From Pseudomonas sp. Seg1 (GTDB lineage: Bacteria; Pseudomonadota; Gammaproteobacteria; Pseudomonadales; Pseudomonadaceae), in the NCBI RefSeq assembly GCF_018326005.1, contig NZ_AP021903.1, positions 3,319,501-3,383,500 on the forward strand: a stretch of DNA of 64,000 bases. Direction: 5' to 3'. The notes beneath the pieces were generated by a model that saw only the letters and a list, made by a program, of their open reading frames with translations, was not told the origin of the DNA and searched no databases. Below are positions 11,030-20,488 of this stretch, one piece after another (position 1 is the first letter of the stretch; each line of letters starts with the position of its first letter). The position numbers were made by a program, and so were the translations under genes.

Positions 11030-11183
11030 TGCACTGAAACTGCATTAATATGAATTTGTCAGCATCGTGAATGATCGGCACACTGTGCACGTTCCTCCCC
11101 CAATGTTGGAACACTTCGAGGGCTTTCCGGATTGCCGGACAGTCCTTTTTTTTGCCCGCATTTTTTTACAGGATCGGATTCAC

Positions 11184-11873
11184 ATGCTCGCTCGCTGGTT
11201 ACCCGCCGCCATCAACACCCGCCCCACCGAATGGAGCCGCGCCGCCATCGGCATGGCCTTGGGCACGCTGTTCAGTGTGTGGCTGTGCGCGCAGGTATTC
11301 GGTCATGACGTGGCCTATCACCTGATCGGCCCGTTGGGCGCCTCGGCGGTGTTGCTGTTCGCCGTGTCGTCCGGTGCGCTCGCCCAGCCTTGGTCGATTC
11401 TCGGCGGTTACTTGTGTGCCGGTGTCGTCGCATTGTTGGTGGCCCACGTGCTCGGGCGAACCCTTGGCAGCGCGTGTCTGGCGGCGGGCATGGCGTTGAT
11501 TCTGATGTGCTGGCTGCGTTGCCTGCATCCACCGGCCGGTGCCTTGGCGTTGACGCTCGTGCTGGCAGATCCGGCGACCGTCGCCATGGACTGGACAGCC
11601 ATGGGGCCGGTGATGCTCGGCGCTGCGTGCATGCTGCTCAGCGCCCTCGCTTACAACAACCTGACGCGGATTCGTTATCCGAAACGTGCTGCCGATCCCG
11701 CACCAACGGTGGCACCGGTCGACAGTCAGGCGATCACCGCTGAAGACTTGAAACTGGCACTGGCGGACATGGAAGCGTTCATCGACATCACCCCCGAAGA
11801 CCTGGAACAACTGATCCACAGCAGCGAACAGCACGCCAAACGGCGCAGCATCGGTGAAGTCTTCACACGTTAG
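11184..11873 (+). CDS. HPP-family integral membrane protein
   Basis: Membrane protein of 229 residues. Residues 20-150 hold four or more helices with the HPP signature in WLRCLHPPAGALALTLVL. GPLGASAVLLFAV lies near residue 50, as in other HPP proteins. The C-terminal 60 residues are hydrophilic and include an acidic segment (EDLKLALADMEAFIDITPED). Plant chloroplast members have been linked to nitrite transport; the function in Pseudomonas is not established. The ATG at 11184 has ACAGGA upstream and starts just before the first conserved helix, so the upstream ATG at 11067 was rejected. Confidence 0.85.
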   Translation: MLARWLPAAINTRPTEWSRAAIGMALGTLFSVWLCAQVFGHDVAYHLIGPLGASAVLLFAVSSGALAQPWSILGGYLCAGVVALLVAHVLGRTLGSACLAAGMALILMCWLRCLHPPAGALALTLVLADPATVAMDWTAMGPVMLGAACMLLSALAYNNLTRIRYPKRAADPAPTVAPVDSQAITAEDLKLALADMEAFIDITPEDLEQLIHSSEQHAKRRSIGEVFTR

Positions 11874-11886
11874 CCGCTGAGATCCC

Positions 11887-12007
11887 TGTGGCGAGGCAGC
11901 TTGCTCCCGCTGGAGCGCGAAGCGGTCCCCTGCATTCTTCAAGACAAATCGCATAACCCGGTTTACGACTGCTGCGCGCCTGCGCGTGAGCATGCTCCCT
12001 CGCCACA
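11887..12007 (+). repeat. REPIN-type paired repeat (GTGGCGAGG family)
   Basis: Two inverted REP arms, GTGGCGAGGCAGCTTGCTCC on the left and its near-complement ending in CCTCGCCACA on the right, separated by about 75 bases, between the HPP gene and the hydrolase gene. The same repeat family occurs at 58130-58227. Such pairs can fold into long hairpins and often lie at 3' ends of genes. Confidence 0.8.
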
Positions 12008-12149
12008 AAGGCGATCTTGTGTCTAAGGTAAAAACGCAGACAGACCCTGCACATATCCCCGTTGTACAGGGCAAATTTGCACTGTTACGATCCGCTAACG
12101 CTCGCGCGCGAGCTTCTCGAATAAAGACAATAAAAGCAGGGAGTTAGTG

Positions 12150-13256
12150 ATGACTGCTCAGGCTTCATCCCCGCGGACTGTGTCCATGGATGCCACGCAA
12201 AACGAAGTGCTGGCCGAGGTTCGCAACCACATCGGTCACCTTACCCTCAACCGCCCCGCCGGCCTCAACGCCATTACCCTCGACATGGTGCGCCTGCTGC
12301 AACAGCAGCTCGACGCCTGGGCGAGCGATGCCAATGTTCACGCAGTCGTGCTGCGCGGTGCCGGTGAAAAAGCCTTCTGCGCCGGTGGCGATATTCGTTC
12401 CCTGTATGACAGTTTCAAAAGCGGCGACACGCTGCACGAAGATTTCTTCGTCGAGGAATACGCCCTCGACCTGACGATTCATCATTACCGCAAACCGGTG
12501 CTGGCGTTGATGGACGGATTTGTCCTCGGCGGTGGTATGGGCCTGGTGCAAGGCGCGGATCTGCGCGTGGTCACCGAGAAGAGCCGACTGGCGATGCCGG
12601 AAGTGGCCATCGGTTATTTCCCGGATGTCGGCGGCAGTTACTTCCTGCCGCGTATTCCCGGTGAGTTAGGCATTTATCTGGGGGTCAGCGGCGTGCAGAT
12701 CCGTGCTGCCGACGCGCTGTATTGCGGCCTCGCCGACTGGTATCTGGACAGCAGTCAACTGGCGCTGCTTGACGAGAAACTTGATCAGATGGAATGGCAG
12801 GACAAGCCGCTCAAGGCCCTGCAAAACCTGCTGGCCAAACACGCCGTGCAAACCCTGCCCGATGCGCCACTGGAAGCCTTGCGCCCGGCCATCGACCATT
12901 TCTTTGCTCTGCCCGATGTACCGAGCATGGTCGAGCAACTGCGCGCAGTGACCGTGGCCGACAGCCACGAATGGGCGACTACCACCGCCAACCTGCTGGA
13001 AACCCGTTCACCGCTGGCCATGGCCGTGACTTTGGAAATGCTCCGTCGCGGCCGTCATCTGAGCCTGGAACGTTGCTTCGCCCTGGAACTGCATCTGGAT
13101 CGTCAGTGGTTCGAACGCGGCGATCTGATCGAAGGCGTGCGCGCCCTGCTGATCGACAAAGACAAGACACCTCGCTGGAACCCGCCGACCCTCGCCGCGC
13201 TGGACGCGGCGCATGTTGCGAGTTTCTTCCACGGTTTTGATGAGAGCGGGAGCTGA
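12150..13256 (+). CDS. 3-hydroxyisobutyryl-CoA hydrolase (crotonase superfamily)
   Basis: Crotonase-fold protein of 368 residues, longer than hydratases and the usual length for 3-hydroxyisobutyryl-CoA hydrolase, which releases free 3-hydroxyisobutyrate in valine breakdown. Oxyanion-hole motifs are AFCAGGDIRSLY (about residues 75-86) and MDGFVLGGGMGLVQGADLRVV. The hydrolase-type MPEVAIGYFPDVGGSYFLPR provides the catalytic acidic residues, and the C-terminal extension is typical. The ATG at 12150 has AGGGAG six bases upstream; a GTG three bases earlier is less likely. The downstream acyl-CoA dehydrogenase starts 3 bases after the stop, and the pair probably handles isobutyryl-CoA. Confidence 0.88.
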   Translation: MTAQASSPRTVSMDATQNEVLAEVRNHIGHLTLNRPAGLNAITLDMVRLLQQQLDAWASDANVHAVVLRGAGEKAFCAGGDIRSLYDSFKSGDTLHEDFFVEEYALDLTIHHYRKPVLALMDGFVLGGGMGLVQGADLRVVTEKSRLAMPEVAIGYFPDVGGSYFLPRIPGELGIYLGVSGVQIRAADALYCGLADWYLDSSQLALLDEKLDQMEWQDKPLKALQNLLAKHAVQTLPDAPLEALRPAIDHFFALPDVPSMVEQLRAVTVADSHEWATTTANLLETRSPLAMAVTLEMLRRGRHLSLERCFALELHLDRQWFERGDLIEGVRALLIDKDKTPRWNPPTLAALDAAHVASFFHGFDESGS

Positions 13257-13259
13257 GCC

Positions 13260-14411
13260 ATGCACGATCTCGAACTGACTGAAGAACAAGTGATGATCCG
13301 CGACATGGCCCGGGACTTTGCCCGTGGCGAAATCGCGCCCCATGCACAAGCCTGGGAAAAGGCTGGCTGGATCGACGACGCGCTGGTAGCGAAGATGGGC
13401 GAACTGGGCCTGCTCGGCATGGTCGTGCCGGAAGAATGGGGTGGCACTTACGTCGACTACGTGGCGTACGCACTGGCGGTCGAAGAGATTTCTGCCGGCG
13501 ACGGCGCGACTGGCGCGTTCATGAGCATTCACAACTCGGTCGGTTGCGGCCCGGTGCTCAACTACGGCAGCGAAGCTCAGAAACAGACCTGGCTGGCGGA
13601 TCTCGCCAGTGGGCAAACCATCGGTTGCTTCTGCCTGACCGAACCGCAGGCCGGTTCCGAAGCGCACAACCTGCGCACCCGTGCCGAATTGCGTGACGGC
13701 CAATGGGTGATCAACGGCGCCAAGCAATTTGTCAGCAACGGCAAACGGGCGAAACTGGCGATTGTGTTTGCGGTGACCGATCCGGAGCTGGGCAAAAAAG
13801 GCATTTCGGCGTTTCTGGTCCCGACCGACACGGCGGGTTTCATCGTCGACCGTACCGAACACAAAATGGGCATCCGCGCCTCCGACACCTGTGCGGTAAC
13901 GCTGAACAACTGCAGCATTCCCGAGGCCAATCTGCTCGGCGAGCGTGGCAAGGGTTTGGCGATTGCCCTGTCCAACCTTGAAGGCGGCCGCATCGGCATC
14001 GCCGCGCAAGCGCTGGGCATCGCCCGTGCGGCGTTTGAAGCGGCGCTGGTTTATTCGCGTGATCGTATCCAGTTCGGCAAGCCGATCAATGAGCACCAAA
14101 GCATCGCCAATCTGCTGGCCGACATGCACATGCAACTGAACGCGGCACGCCTGATGATTCTGCACGCGGCGCGGCTGCGCACGGCGGGCAAACCATGTTT
14201 GTCAGAGGCTTCGCAGGCAAAACTGTTTGCGTCGGAAATGGCCGAGAAGGTCTGCTCGTCGGCGATTCAGATTCATGGCGGGTATGGGTATCTGGAGGAC
14301 TATCCGGTCGAGAAGTACTACCGCGATGCGCGGATTACCCAGATCTATGAAGGGTCGAGCGAGATTCAGCGGATGGTGATTGCTCGGGAGCTGAAGAACT
14401 ACCAGATCTAA
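13260..14411 (+). CDS. Acyl-CoA dehydrogenase, probably isobutyryl-CoA type
   Basis: FAD flavoenzyme of 383 residues with the complete acyl-CoA dehydrogenase layout: [18 protein letters not shown] (FAD/substrate strand), [20 protein letters not shown], the FAD-binding RIQFGKPI, and C-terminal [14 protein letters not shown] with the catalytic glutamate. It would desaturate a short acyl-CoA and pass electrons to ETF. Close coupling to the 3-hydroxyisobutyryl-CoA hydrolase (3-base gap, GGGAG ribosome site inside that gene's end) favours isobutyryl-CoA as substrate, which is an inference from context. The methacrylyl-CoA hydratase between the two steps is not recognisable here. Confidence 0.88.
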   Translation: MHDLELTEEQVMIRDMARDFARGEIAPHAQAWEKAGWIDDALVAKMGELGLLGMVVPEEWGGTYVDYVAYALAVEEISAGDGATGAFMSIHNSVGCGPVLNYGSEAQKQTWLADLASGQTIGCFCLTEPQAGSEAHNLRTRAELRDGQWVINGAKQFVSNGKRAKLAIVFAVTDPELGKKGISAFLVPTDTAGFIVDRTEHKMGIRASDTCAVTLNNCSIPEANLLGERGKGLAIALSNLEGGRIGIAAQALGIARAAFEAALVYSRDRIQFGKPINEHQSIANLLADMHMQLNAARLMILHAARLRTAGKPCLSEASQAKLFASEMAEKVCSSAIQIHGGYGYLEDYPVEKYYRDARITQIYEGSSEIQRMVIARELKNYQI

Positions 14412-14420
14412 AAGCAAAAG

Positions 14421-14512
14421 CATCGCTGGCAAGCCAGCTCCCACAGGGTTCTCGGTCGATCACAGATGTTGTGTACACCGAAGATTGTGTGGGAGCTGGC
14501 TTGCCAGCGATG
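14421..14512 (+). repeat. REPIN-type paired repeat (GCTGGCAAGCCAGC family)
   Basis: Inverted arms CATCGCTGGCAAGCCAGCTC and its complement, about 40 bases apart, in the space between the convergent acyl-CoA dehydrogenase and enoyl-CoA hydratase genes. It probably forms the boundary between the two convergent transcripts. Family members recur at 20395, 26039, 49692 and 60866. Confidence 0.85.
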
Positions 14513-14532
14513 ACGTCAGTAAGACTGCAGCA

Positions 14533-15306
14533 TTATTTGCCCTGAAAATCCGGCGTCCGCTTGGCCACAAACGCCGCCATCCCTTCCTTTTGATCCTGCG
14601 TTGCAAACGCCGCATGGAACACCCGGCGCTCGAAACGCACGCCTTCAGTCAGATTGACCTCGAAAGCACGGTTGACGCTTTCCTTGACCATCATCGCAAT
14701 CGGCAGCGACTTGCTGGCGATCACCGCCGCCACCTTCAGCGCTTCTTCCAGCAACTCATCGCTTGGCACGATCCGCGCAACGATGCCGCAGCGTTCGGCT
14801 TCCACCGCATCGATCATGCGCCCGCTCAGGCACATTTCCATGGCCTTGGCCTTGCCCACGGCGCGGGTCAGGCGCTGGGTGCCGCCCATGCCCGGCAGCA
14901 CGCCGAGGTTGATTTCCGGCTGACCGAATTTGGCGTTGTCGCCGGCCAGAATGAAGTCGCACATCAGCGCAAGCTCACAGCCGCCCCCCAGGGCAAAACC
15001 GTTGACCGCCGCGATGATCGGCTTGCGCCGGTTGGCCACGCGGTCGCTGTCACTGAACAGATCGTCCATGTAGATCTGCGGGTAGGTCAGCTCGGCCATT
15101 TCCTTGATGTCGGCACCGGCGGCGAAGGCTTTTTTCGATCCGGTGAGGACGATGCAACCGATGTTCGCATCGGCTTCCAGGCCATCGAGGGCATGATTCA
15201 CTTCGCTGACCAGTTGCGCGTTCAGGGCATTCAGCGCCTGCGGCCGGTTCAAGGTGATCAGGCCAACGCGGCCGTGGGTTTCCAGCAGAATGGTTTCGTA
15301 AGTCAT
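14533..15306 (-). CDS. Enoyl-CoA hydratase
   Basis: Crotonase of 257 residues, the classical short-chain hydratase length. [14 protein letters not shown] and [17 protein letters not shown] form the oxyanion hole, and the catalytic glutamates lie in [20 protein letters not shown]. It adds water across trans-2-enoyl-CoA. It is the last gene of a minus-strand operon with an acyl-CoA dehydrogenase, thiolase, SDR dehydrogenase and acyl-CoA synthetase, so tiglyl-CoA or another short enoyl-CoA is likely. The ATG at 15306 lies 16 bases after the preceding gene and gives the standard N-terminus; the longer open frame upstream is inside that gene and was rejected. Confidence 0.92.
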   Translation of the reverse strand: MTYETILLETHGRVGLITLNRPQALNALNAQLVSEVNHALDGLEADANIGCIVLTGSKKAFAAGADIKEMAELTYPQIYMDDLFSDSDRVANRRKPIIAAVNGFALGGGCELALMCDFILAGDNAKFGQPEINLGVLPGMGGTQRLTRAVGKAKAMEMCLSGRMIDAVEAERCGIVARIVPSDELLEEALKVAAVIASKSLPIAMMVKESVNRAFEVNLTEGVRFERRVFHAAFATQDQKEGMAAFVAKRTPDFQGK

Positions 15307-15322
15307 GAATGCAGATTCCTTC

Positions 15323-16450
15323 TCAAAGATTGCGCGAAATGACCATGCGCTGAATGTCACTGGTACCTTCGTAGATCTGGCAGACGCGCACGTCGCGGTA
15401 GATGCGCTCCAGCGGGAAGTCGTTGAGATAACCGTAACCGCCGAGGGTTTGCAACGCCATCGAGCAAACCTTTTCGGCCATTTCCGAAGCGAACAGTTTG
15501 GCCATGGAGGCTTCGACCAGCGCCGGTTGGCCGCTGTCGCGCAGGGCGGCGGCGTAATGCACCATTTGCCGGGCGACGGCGATTTGCGTGGCCATGTCGG
15601 CGAGGCGGAACGCCACGGCTTGATGCTCGATGATCGGTTTGCCGAAGGTGTCGCGCTCACGGGCGTAATCACGCGCTGCTTCAAACGCGGCGCGGGCCAT
15701 GCCCACCGATTGCGAGGCGATGCCGACGCGGCCGCCTTCAAGGTTGGCCAAGGCGATTTTGTAGCCTTCGCCCTCCTCACCCAGTCGGTTGGCGACCGGG
15801 ACTTTGAGGTCTTCAAAGAGGATCTGGCAGGTGTCCGAGGCGTGCTGGCCGAGCTTGTCTTCGACGCGGGCGACTTTGTAGCCCGGCGAATCGGTCGGCA
15901 CGATAAACGCAGTGATGCCGCGCTTGCCGGCACTCGGATCGGTCACCGCAAACACGATCACGATCCCGGCGTTCTGCCCGGAAGTGATGAACTGTTTGCA
16001 GCCGTTGAGCACGTAGTGATCGCCTTCAAGACGCGCACGGGTTTTCAGGCTGCTGGCGTCGGAACCGGCCTGCGGTTCGGTCAGGGCGAACGCGCCGAGC
16101 ATCGCGCCACTGGCCAATGGCTTGAGGAAGCGTTCGCGCTGGTCGTCGTTGCCGAACTTGAGAATCGGCACGCAACCCACCGAGTTGTGCACGCTCATGA
16201 TGGTCGAGCAGGCGCCATCACCGGCAGCGATTTCTTCCAGGGCCATGGCGTAGGCCAGATAACCGGTGTCACATCCGCCCCACTGCTCCGGCACGAGCAT
16301 GCCGAAGAAGCCCAGTTCGGCCATCTCGCCGATGGCCTCCTTGGGGAAACGGTGCTCGCGATCCCACTCGGCGGCGAACGGCTTGAGCCGTTCCTCGGCA
16401 AACTGCCGGGCCATGTCGCGGATCTGGGTTTGGTCTTCGTTGGGAATCAT
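15323..16450 (-). CDS. Short-chain (branched?) acyl-CoA dehydrogenase
   Basis: Acyl-CoA dehydrogenase of 375 residues. [19 protein letters not shown] is the FAD/substrate strand, [18 protein letters not shown] the FAD-binding helix, and [16 protein letters not shown] carries the catalytic glutamate. AAGGA lies upstream of the ATG. Gene order matches the P. putida cluster containing fadAx and fadB2x, used for short and 2-methyl-branched acids. From that context 2-methylbutyryl-CoA or butyryl-CoA is the likely substrate, which the sequence alone cannot settle. A REPIN sits between this gene and the upstream thiolase. Confidence 0.9.
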   Translation of the reverse strand: MIPNEDQTQIRDMARQFAEERLKPFAAEWDREHRFPKEAIGEMAELGFFGMLVPEQWGGCDTGYLAYAMALEEIAAGDGACSTIMSVHNSVGCVPILKFGNDDQRERFLKPLASGAMLGAFALTEPQAGSDASSLKTRARLEGDHYVLNGCKQFITSGQNAGIVIVFAVTDPSAGKRGITAFIVPTDSPGYKVARVEDKLGQHASDTCQILFEDLKVPVANRLGEEGEGYKIALANLEGGRVGIASQSVGMARAAFEAARDYARERDTFGKPIIEHQAVAFRLADMATQIAVARQMVHYAAALRDSGQPALVEASMAKLFASEMAEKVCSMALQTLGGYGYLNDFPLERIYRDVRVCQIYEGTSDIQRMVISRNL

Positions 16451-16485
16451 GGTGAATCCTTAAATCCGGGTGACAACACAAAACC

Positions 16486-16577
16486 CTGTGGGAGCGGGCT
16501 TGCCCGCGATGGGGTCGTGTCAGCAAACATATCTGCTACATGACCCACCGCTATCGCGGGCAAGCCCGCTCCCACAA
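16486..16577 (-). repeat. REPIN-type paired repeat (GCGGGCAAGCCCGC family)
   Basis: Inverted arms with GGGAGCGGGCTTGCCCGCGA and its complement, inside the minus-strand acyl-CoA operon between thiolase and acyl-CoA dehydrogenase. It is the only sizeable gap in that operon, so it may trim or stabilise the message between the upstream and downstream halves. Confidence 0.85.
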
Positions 16578-16592
16578 GGTCAGCCATCAACT

Positions 16593-17786
16593 TCAGTAAA
16601 CGCATTCCACGGCCATCGCCGTCGCTTCACCGCCGCCGATGCAGATGGCTGCGATCCCGCGCTTGAGGTTTCGCTGGCGCAGCGCCGAGAGCAAGGTCAC
16701 CAGAATGCGCGCGCCGGACGCACCGATCGGATGGCCCAAGGCACAAGCGCCGCCATGCACGTTGAGCTTGTCATGGGGAATTTCCAGGTGAGTCATCGCC
16801 GCCATCCCCACCACCGCAAACGCTTCGTTGACCTCGAACAGATCAACGTCGCCCAGCGACCAACCGGTTTTCTTGATCAGTTTCTTGATCGCGCCGATCG
16901 GCGCCACCGGGAACAGCCCCGGAGTATCGGCAAACGCGGCATGGCCATGGATGACGGCCAGCGGTTTCAGACCGAGTTTCTGCGCCTGGGATTGACGCAT
17001 CAACACCAACGCCGCCGCGCCATCAGAAATTGAGCTGGAATTGGCCGCTGTCACCGTGCCGCCTTCGCGGAAGGCCGGTTTCAGCGAAGCGATCTTGTCC
17101 AGTTTGGCTTTCGGTGGCTGCTCATCGTTGCTGATCAGCACCTGTTCTTTGCCGACGGTCACGGTCAGCGGGACGATTTCGTCCTTGAAGCTGCCGTCCT
17201 TGATCGCCTGCTGCGCACGGGTGGTCGAGGCGATGGCAAAAGCGTCCTGCGCTTCGCGGCTGAAGTCATTGGTTTCAGCGCAGTCTTCAGCGAAGGTGCC
17301 CATCAGACGGCCCTTGTCGTAGGCGTCTTCGAGGCCGTCGAGGAACATCGAGTCGAGCACGCGGCCATGGCCCATGCGATAACCGGCGCGGGCACGATCC
17401 AGCAGATACGGCGAGTTGGACATGCTTTCCATGCCGCCGGCAATCACCACGTCGGCACTGCCGGCGACCAGCATGTCGTGGGCCAGAATGGTGGTTTCCA
17501 TGCCCGAGCCGCACATCTTGTTGACGGTGGTGCAACGGGTCGATTTATCCAGCCCGGCGCCCAATGCCGCTTGCCGCGCAGGTGCCTGGCCGAGGCCGGC
17601 GGGCAGTACGCAACCGAACAACACTTCGTCGACCGCATCGCTGGCGACTCCGGCACGTTCAACCGCAGCCTTGATCGCAGCGGCGCCGAGTTGTGGCGCG
17701 GTGAGGCTTTTCAGTTCGCCTTGAAAACCGCCCATCGGGGTGCGGACGGCGCTGACGATGACAATCGGATCGTTGGAAAGGGTCAT
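16593..17786 (-). CDS. Acetyl-CoA C-acyltransferase (thiolase)
   Basis: Thiolase II-family enzyme of 397 residues. The nucleophilic cysteine is in NKMCGSGMETT, the histidine in NVHGGACALGHPIGASGAR, and the second cysteine in AAICIGGGEATAMAVE, the complete catalytic triad. It cleaves a 3-ketoacyl-CoA with CoA. In this operon 2-methylacetoacetyl-CoA (giving acetyl-CoA and propionyl-CoA) or acetoacetyl-CoA is likely. GGAGGA sits six bases before the ATG. The corresponding P. putida gene is called fadAx; I leave the symbol blank because orthology was not tested. Confidence 0.93.
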   Translation of the reverse strand: MTLSNDPIVIVSAVRTPMGGFQGELKSLTAPQLGAAAIKAAVERAGVASDAVDEVLFGCVLPAGLGQAPARQAALGAGLDKSTRCTTVNKMCGSGMETTILAHDMLVAGSADVVIAGGMESMSNSPYLLDRARAGYRMGHGRVLDSMFLDGLEDAYDKGRLMGTFAEDCAETNDFSREAQDAFAIASTTRAQQAIKDGSFKDEIVPLTVTVGKEQVLISNDEQPPKAKLDKIASLKPAFREGGTVTAANSSSISDGAAALVLMRQSQAQKLGLKPLAVIHGHAAFADTPGLFPVAPIGAIKKLIKKTGWSLGDVDLFEVNEAFAVVGMAAMTHLEIPHDKLNVHGGACALGHPIGASGARILVTLLSALRQRNLKRGIAAICIGGGEATAMAVECVY

Positions 17787-17798
17787 GACAAATCCTCC

Positions 17799-18560
17799 TT
17801 ACTTGGCGGCCATGCGCAAGGCACCGTCGAGACGGATCACCTCGCCGTTGAGCATGCTGTTTTCGATGATATGCCGAACCAGTGCGGCGTACTCGGCAGG
17901 CTTGCCCAGACGCGGCGGGAACGGCACGCCGGCGGCCAGCGAGTCGCGTACTTCCGGGGTCATGCCGGCCATCATCGGTGTTTCGAAAATGCCCGGGGCG
18001 ATGGTCATCACGCGGATGCCGAAACGCGCCAGTTCACGGGCGGCCGGCAGGGTCAGGCTGGCGATGGCGCCTTTGGATGCCGAGTACGCCGCCTGACCGA
18101 TCTGGCCGTCGAACGCCGCCACCGAAGCGGTGTTGATGATCACACCGCGTTCGCCGTCGGCATTGGCCTCGCTTTCGGCGATGGCGGCAGCGGCCAGACG
18201 CAGCATATTGAAGCTGCCGATCAGATTGACGTTGATCACTTGCGCAAAACTGCTCAGCGCATGCGGGCCGTTCTTGCCGAGGATTTTCTCGCCACGCACG
18301 ATGCCGGCGCAGTTGACCAGGCCATTGAGGCTGCCAAAGGCATTGACGGTCGCCTGCACCGCAGCTTCGGCCGCGGCTTCGTTGCTGATGTCGGCAACCA
18401 CGCTTTGCGCGCCCAGACGCTGGGCCTGAGCCGCCACGGCTTCGGCATTCATGTCCACCAGCATCACTTTGGCGCCGGCACTGACCAGCAGTTCAGCGGT
18501 GGCGGCACCGAGGCCGGATGCGCCGCCGGTGACGATAAAAACCTTGTTCTCGATCTGCAT
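17799..18560 (-). CDS. SDR-family 3-hydroxyacyl-CoA dehydrogenase (HSD10-like)
   Basis: Short-chain dehydrogenase of 253 residues with cofactor motif [27 protein letters not shown] in the middle and the YSASKGAIA catalytic Tyr-Lys pair. The acidic residue at the end of strand 2 (LVDMNAEAV) indicates NAD rather than NADP. Similar proteins (17-beta-HSD type 10, P. putida FadB2x) oxidise 3-hydroxy-2-methylbutyryl-CoA and other short hydroxyacyl-CoAs. ATG at 18560 starts right at the Rossmann fold ([13 protein letters not shown]); the open frame extends upstream into the synthetase gene, which was rejected. Gaps to its neighbours are 16 and 12 bases. Confidence 0.9.
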   Translation of the reverse strand: MQIENKVFIVTGGASGLGAATAELLVSAGAKVMLVDMNAEAVAAQAQRLGAQSVVADISNEAAAEAAVQATVNAFGSLNGLVNCAGIVRGEKILGKNGPHALSSFAQVINVNLIGSFNMLRLAAAAIAESEANADGERGVIINTASVAAFDGQIGQAAYSASKGAIASLTLPAARELARFGIRVMTIAPGIFETPMMAGMTPEVRDSLAAGVPFPPRLGKPAEYAALVRHIIENSMLNGEVIRLDGALRMAAK

Positions 18561-18576
18561 GACTGTACTTCCTGAT

Positions 18577-20241
18577 TCAAGCTGAAACGTTCTTCGCCGC
18601 GGCCTCTTGAGCCTTGGCGATTTCCTGGTTGCGCAAGATAAAGCGCTGCAATTTGCCACTCGGGGTCTTGGGCAATTCGCTGACAAATTCGATTTCACGC
18701 GGGTAAGAATGCGCGGCCAGACGCTTGCGCACGTGTTGGCGCAATTCCTCGGCCAACTCCGGCGCCGCACGGTATTGCGCGCTGAGCACGACAAAGGCTT
18801 TGACCAGCTCGGTGCGCTCCGGATCGGGTTTGCCGACCACGGCCGCTTCGACCACAGCCGGATGTTCGATCAGCGCGCTCTCGACGTCGAACGGGCCGAC
18901 GCGGTAGCCGGAGGTGGTGATCACGTCATCGCTGCGGCCGACGAAGCTGATGCTGCCGTCCGGGTTCCACTCCACAGTGTCACCACTCAGGTAGTAGTTA
19001 CCGACGAAAGCCTTGGTCGGCGCGCCCTGATAGCCGCCGAACCAGCACATCGGCGACTGCGGACGGTCGATGGCGAGAATGCCGGGCTGGCCGACGCCCA
19101 GTTCGTTGTACTGATCGTCGAGCACCACGATGCGATGGCCCGGCGAGGCGAAACCGGCGGCGCCGACATGCACCGGATGGTCGAGGCCGTGGTGGTTGCA
19201 CAGGACCATGCCCAGTTCGGTCTGGCCGTAATGGTCGTGAATGACCACGCCGAGGTTGTCGGCGAACCAGCGGATCACTTCCGGGTTCAGCGGCTCGCCG
19301 GCGCTGCTGACAATGCGCAGCTTGCCCTTGATCGACTTGGCGAACTCGTCGCCGCCGGCAATCAACAGGCGATATGCGGTCGGCGAACCGGTGAGGTTGG
19401 TGATGCCGTACTTGTTGATCACCCGACAGGTGCTTTCGAGGGTGAACGGACCATCGTAAAAGGTAATCGGATGGCCCATCGACAACGGCCCGGTCACGCC
19501 GAAATAAATGCCGTAGGCCCAACCCGGATCGGCGACGTTCCAGAACGCATCTTCCGGACGCAGATCAACCGCGTCGCGGGTGTAGCTCTGAAACGCGACG
19601 ATGGCTTTGAGCGGGACGGAAAGCGCTTTCGACGGACCGGTGGTGCCCGAGGTGAACATCAGCAGGAACGGGTCTTCGCCCGTGAGCATCGCCGGTTCGC
19701 AGACATTGGAATGGTTGGGCAGCTCGGCCCAGAAACTGAAATCGCCACGGACAATGCCCTGGCCCTTGGCGCCGCCGACGGTGACCAGGGTCGGGCAGTC
19801 GGCAACTTCCGAGAGTTTCGGCCGGTTGACCGCATCGGTCACCACCACTTTGGCGCCGGAACTGTTGAGGCGATGTTCAAGGGCTTTGGGGCCGAACGCG
19901 GTGAACAGCGGTTGATACACCGCGCCAATGCGCCAGGTGGCGAACACGGTGATCAGCAATTCGATATTGCGCGGCAGCAGACCGGCGACCTTGTCACCCT
20001 TCTGCACGCCTTGGGCGAGGAGGAAATTGGCAAAACGCGCGGCTTTGTCCTGCAAGTCGCTGAAGGTGTACGTCGCACTGGCGCCGTCGCGACCCTCCCA
20101 GAACAGCGCGATACGCCCCGGCAAGGCATGGCGGTCGCAGCATTCGACGCAGGCGTTGAGCGCCTCAAGCGAACCGCTGAGTGCGGCATCCACGGTGTGC
20201 TGATAGTTGAACTGTGCGGTGGCAGACAAGTAATCGCGCAT
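18577..20241 (-). CDS. AMP-forming acyl-CoA synthetase
   Basis: Adenylate-forming ligase of 554 residues. The P-loop-like motif [14 protein letters not shown], the [12 protein letters not shown] motif, the hinge region [20 protein letters not shown] and the C-terminal catalytic-lysine motif [11 protein letters not shown] are all present. It activates a carboxylic acid to acyl-CoA using ATP and resembles medium-chain acyl-CoA synthetases. As first gene of the minus-strand operon it would load an imported short or branched acid for the following dehydrogenation, hydration, oxidation and thiolysis genes. Start ATG at 20241 has GAGGGA upstream; that ribosome site lies in one arm of an inverted repeat (20251-20296). 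Confidence 0.92.
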   Translation of the reverse strand: MRDYLSATAQFNYQHTVDAALSGSLEALNACVECCDRHALPGRIALFWEGRDGASATYTFSDLQDKAARFANFLLAQGVQKGDKVAGLLPRNIELLITVFATWRIGAVYQPLFTAFGPKALEHRLNSSGAKVVVTDAVNRPKLSEVADCPTLVTVGGAKGQGIVRGDFSFWAELPNHSNVCEPAMLTGEDPFLLMFTSGTTGPSKALSVPLKAIVAFQSYTRDAVDLRPEDAFWNVADPGWAYGIYFGVTGPLSMGHPITFYDGPFTLESTCRVINKYGITNLTGSPTAYRLLIAGGDEFAKSIKGKLRIVSSAGEPLNPEVIRWFADNLGVVIHDHYGQTELGMVLCNHHGLDHPVHVGAAGFASPGHRIVVLDDQYNELGVGQPGILAIDRPQSPMCWFGGYQGAPTKAFVGNYYLSGDTVEWNPDGSISFVGRSDDVITTSGYRVGPFDVESALIEHPAVVEAAVVGKPDPERTELVKAFVVLSAQYRAAPELAEELRQHVRKRLAAHSYPREIEFVSELPKTPSGKLQRFILRNQEIAKAQEAAAKNVSA

Positions 20242-20250
20242 TGCCAGAAT

Positions 20251-20296
20251 CCCTCTGTGTTTTTTATTAGGTTGGGGAACCGTAAACAACAGAGGG
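20251..20296 (-). promoter_or_regulatory. Inverted repeat overlapping the acyl-CoA synthetase ribosome site
   Basis: CCCTCTGT at 20251-20258 and ACAGAGGG at 20289-20296 (plus strand) form a perfect 8-base inverted repeat with about 30 bases between. Four further A-T/G-C pairs are possible after a one-base bulge. The arm nearest the gene contains the GAGGG ribosome site of the synthetase at 20241. It could be an mRNA hairpin hiding the ribosome site or a DNA operator around a -10-like TAATAA in the loop. The sequence does not tell which. Confidence 0.5.
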
Positions 20297-20394
20297 ATAG
20301 TCGCGCTGCGGCGGACTTGGGGCAATGGTCAAAGCCATCAAAGTGGCTGACTGGTTTGGCCAGGGTTCAGGTTATGTAGCGCCTGTCAGGCCGC

Positions 20395-20460
20395 CATCGC
20401 TGGCAAGCCAGCTCCCACAGGATTTGCGCTGACCCTGTGGGAGCTGGCTTGCCAGCGATG
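20395..20460 (+). repeat. REPIN-type paired repeat, short spacer
   Basis: Two arms of the GCTGGCAAGCCAGC family, separated by only about 20 bases, between the acyl-CoA synthetase operon and the AraC-type regulator. Confidence 0.85.
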
Positions 20461-20488
20461 AGGCCGGAACAGCCAATACATTTCCCGA

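Noticed and set aside
14485..15342. Open frames on the plus strand opposite the enoyl-CoA hydratase and acyl-CoA dehydrogenase (to 16543)
   Set aside because: The minus-strand genes have complete motifs, ribosome sites and tight spacing. The plus-strand translations resemble no protein family and are shadows.
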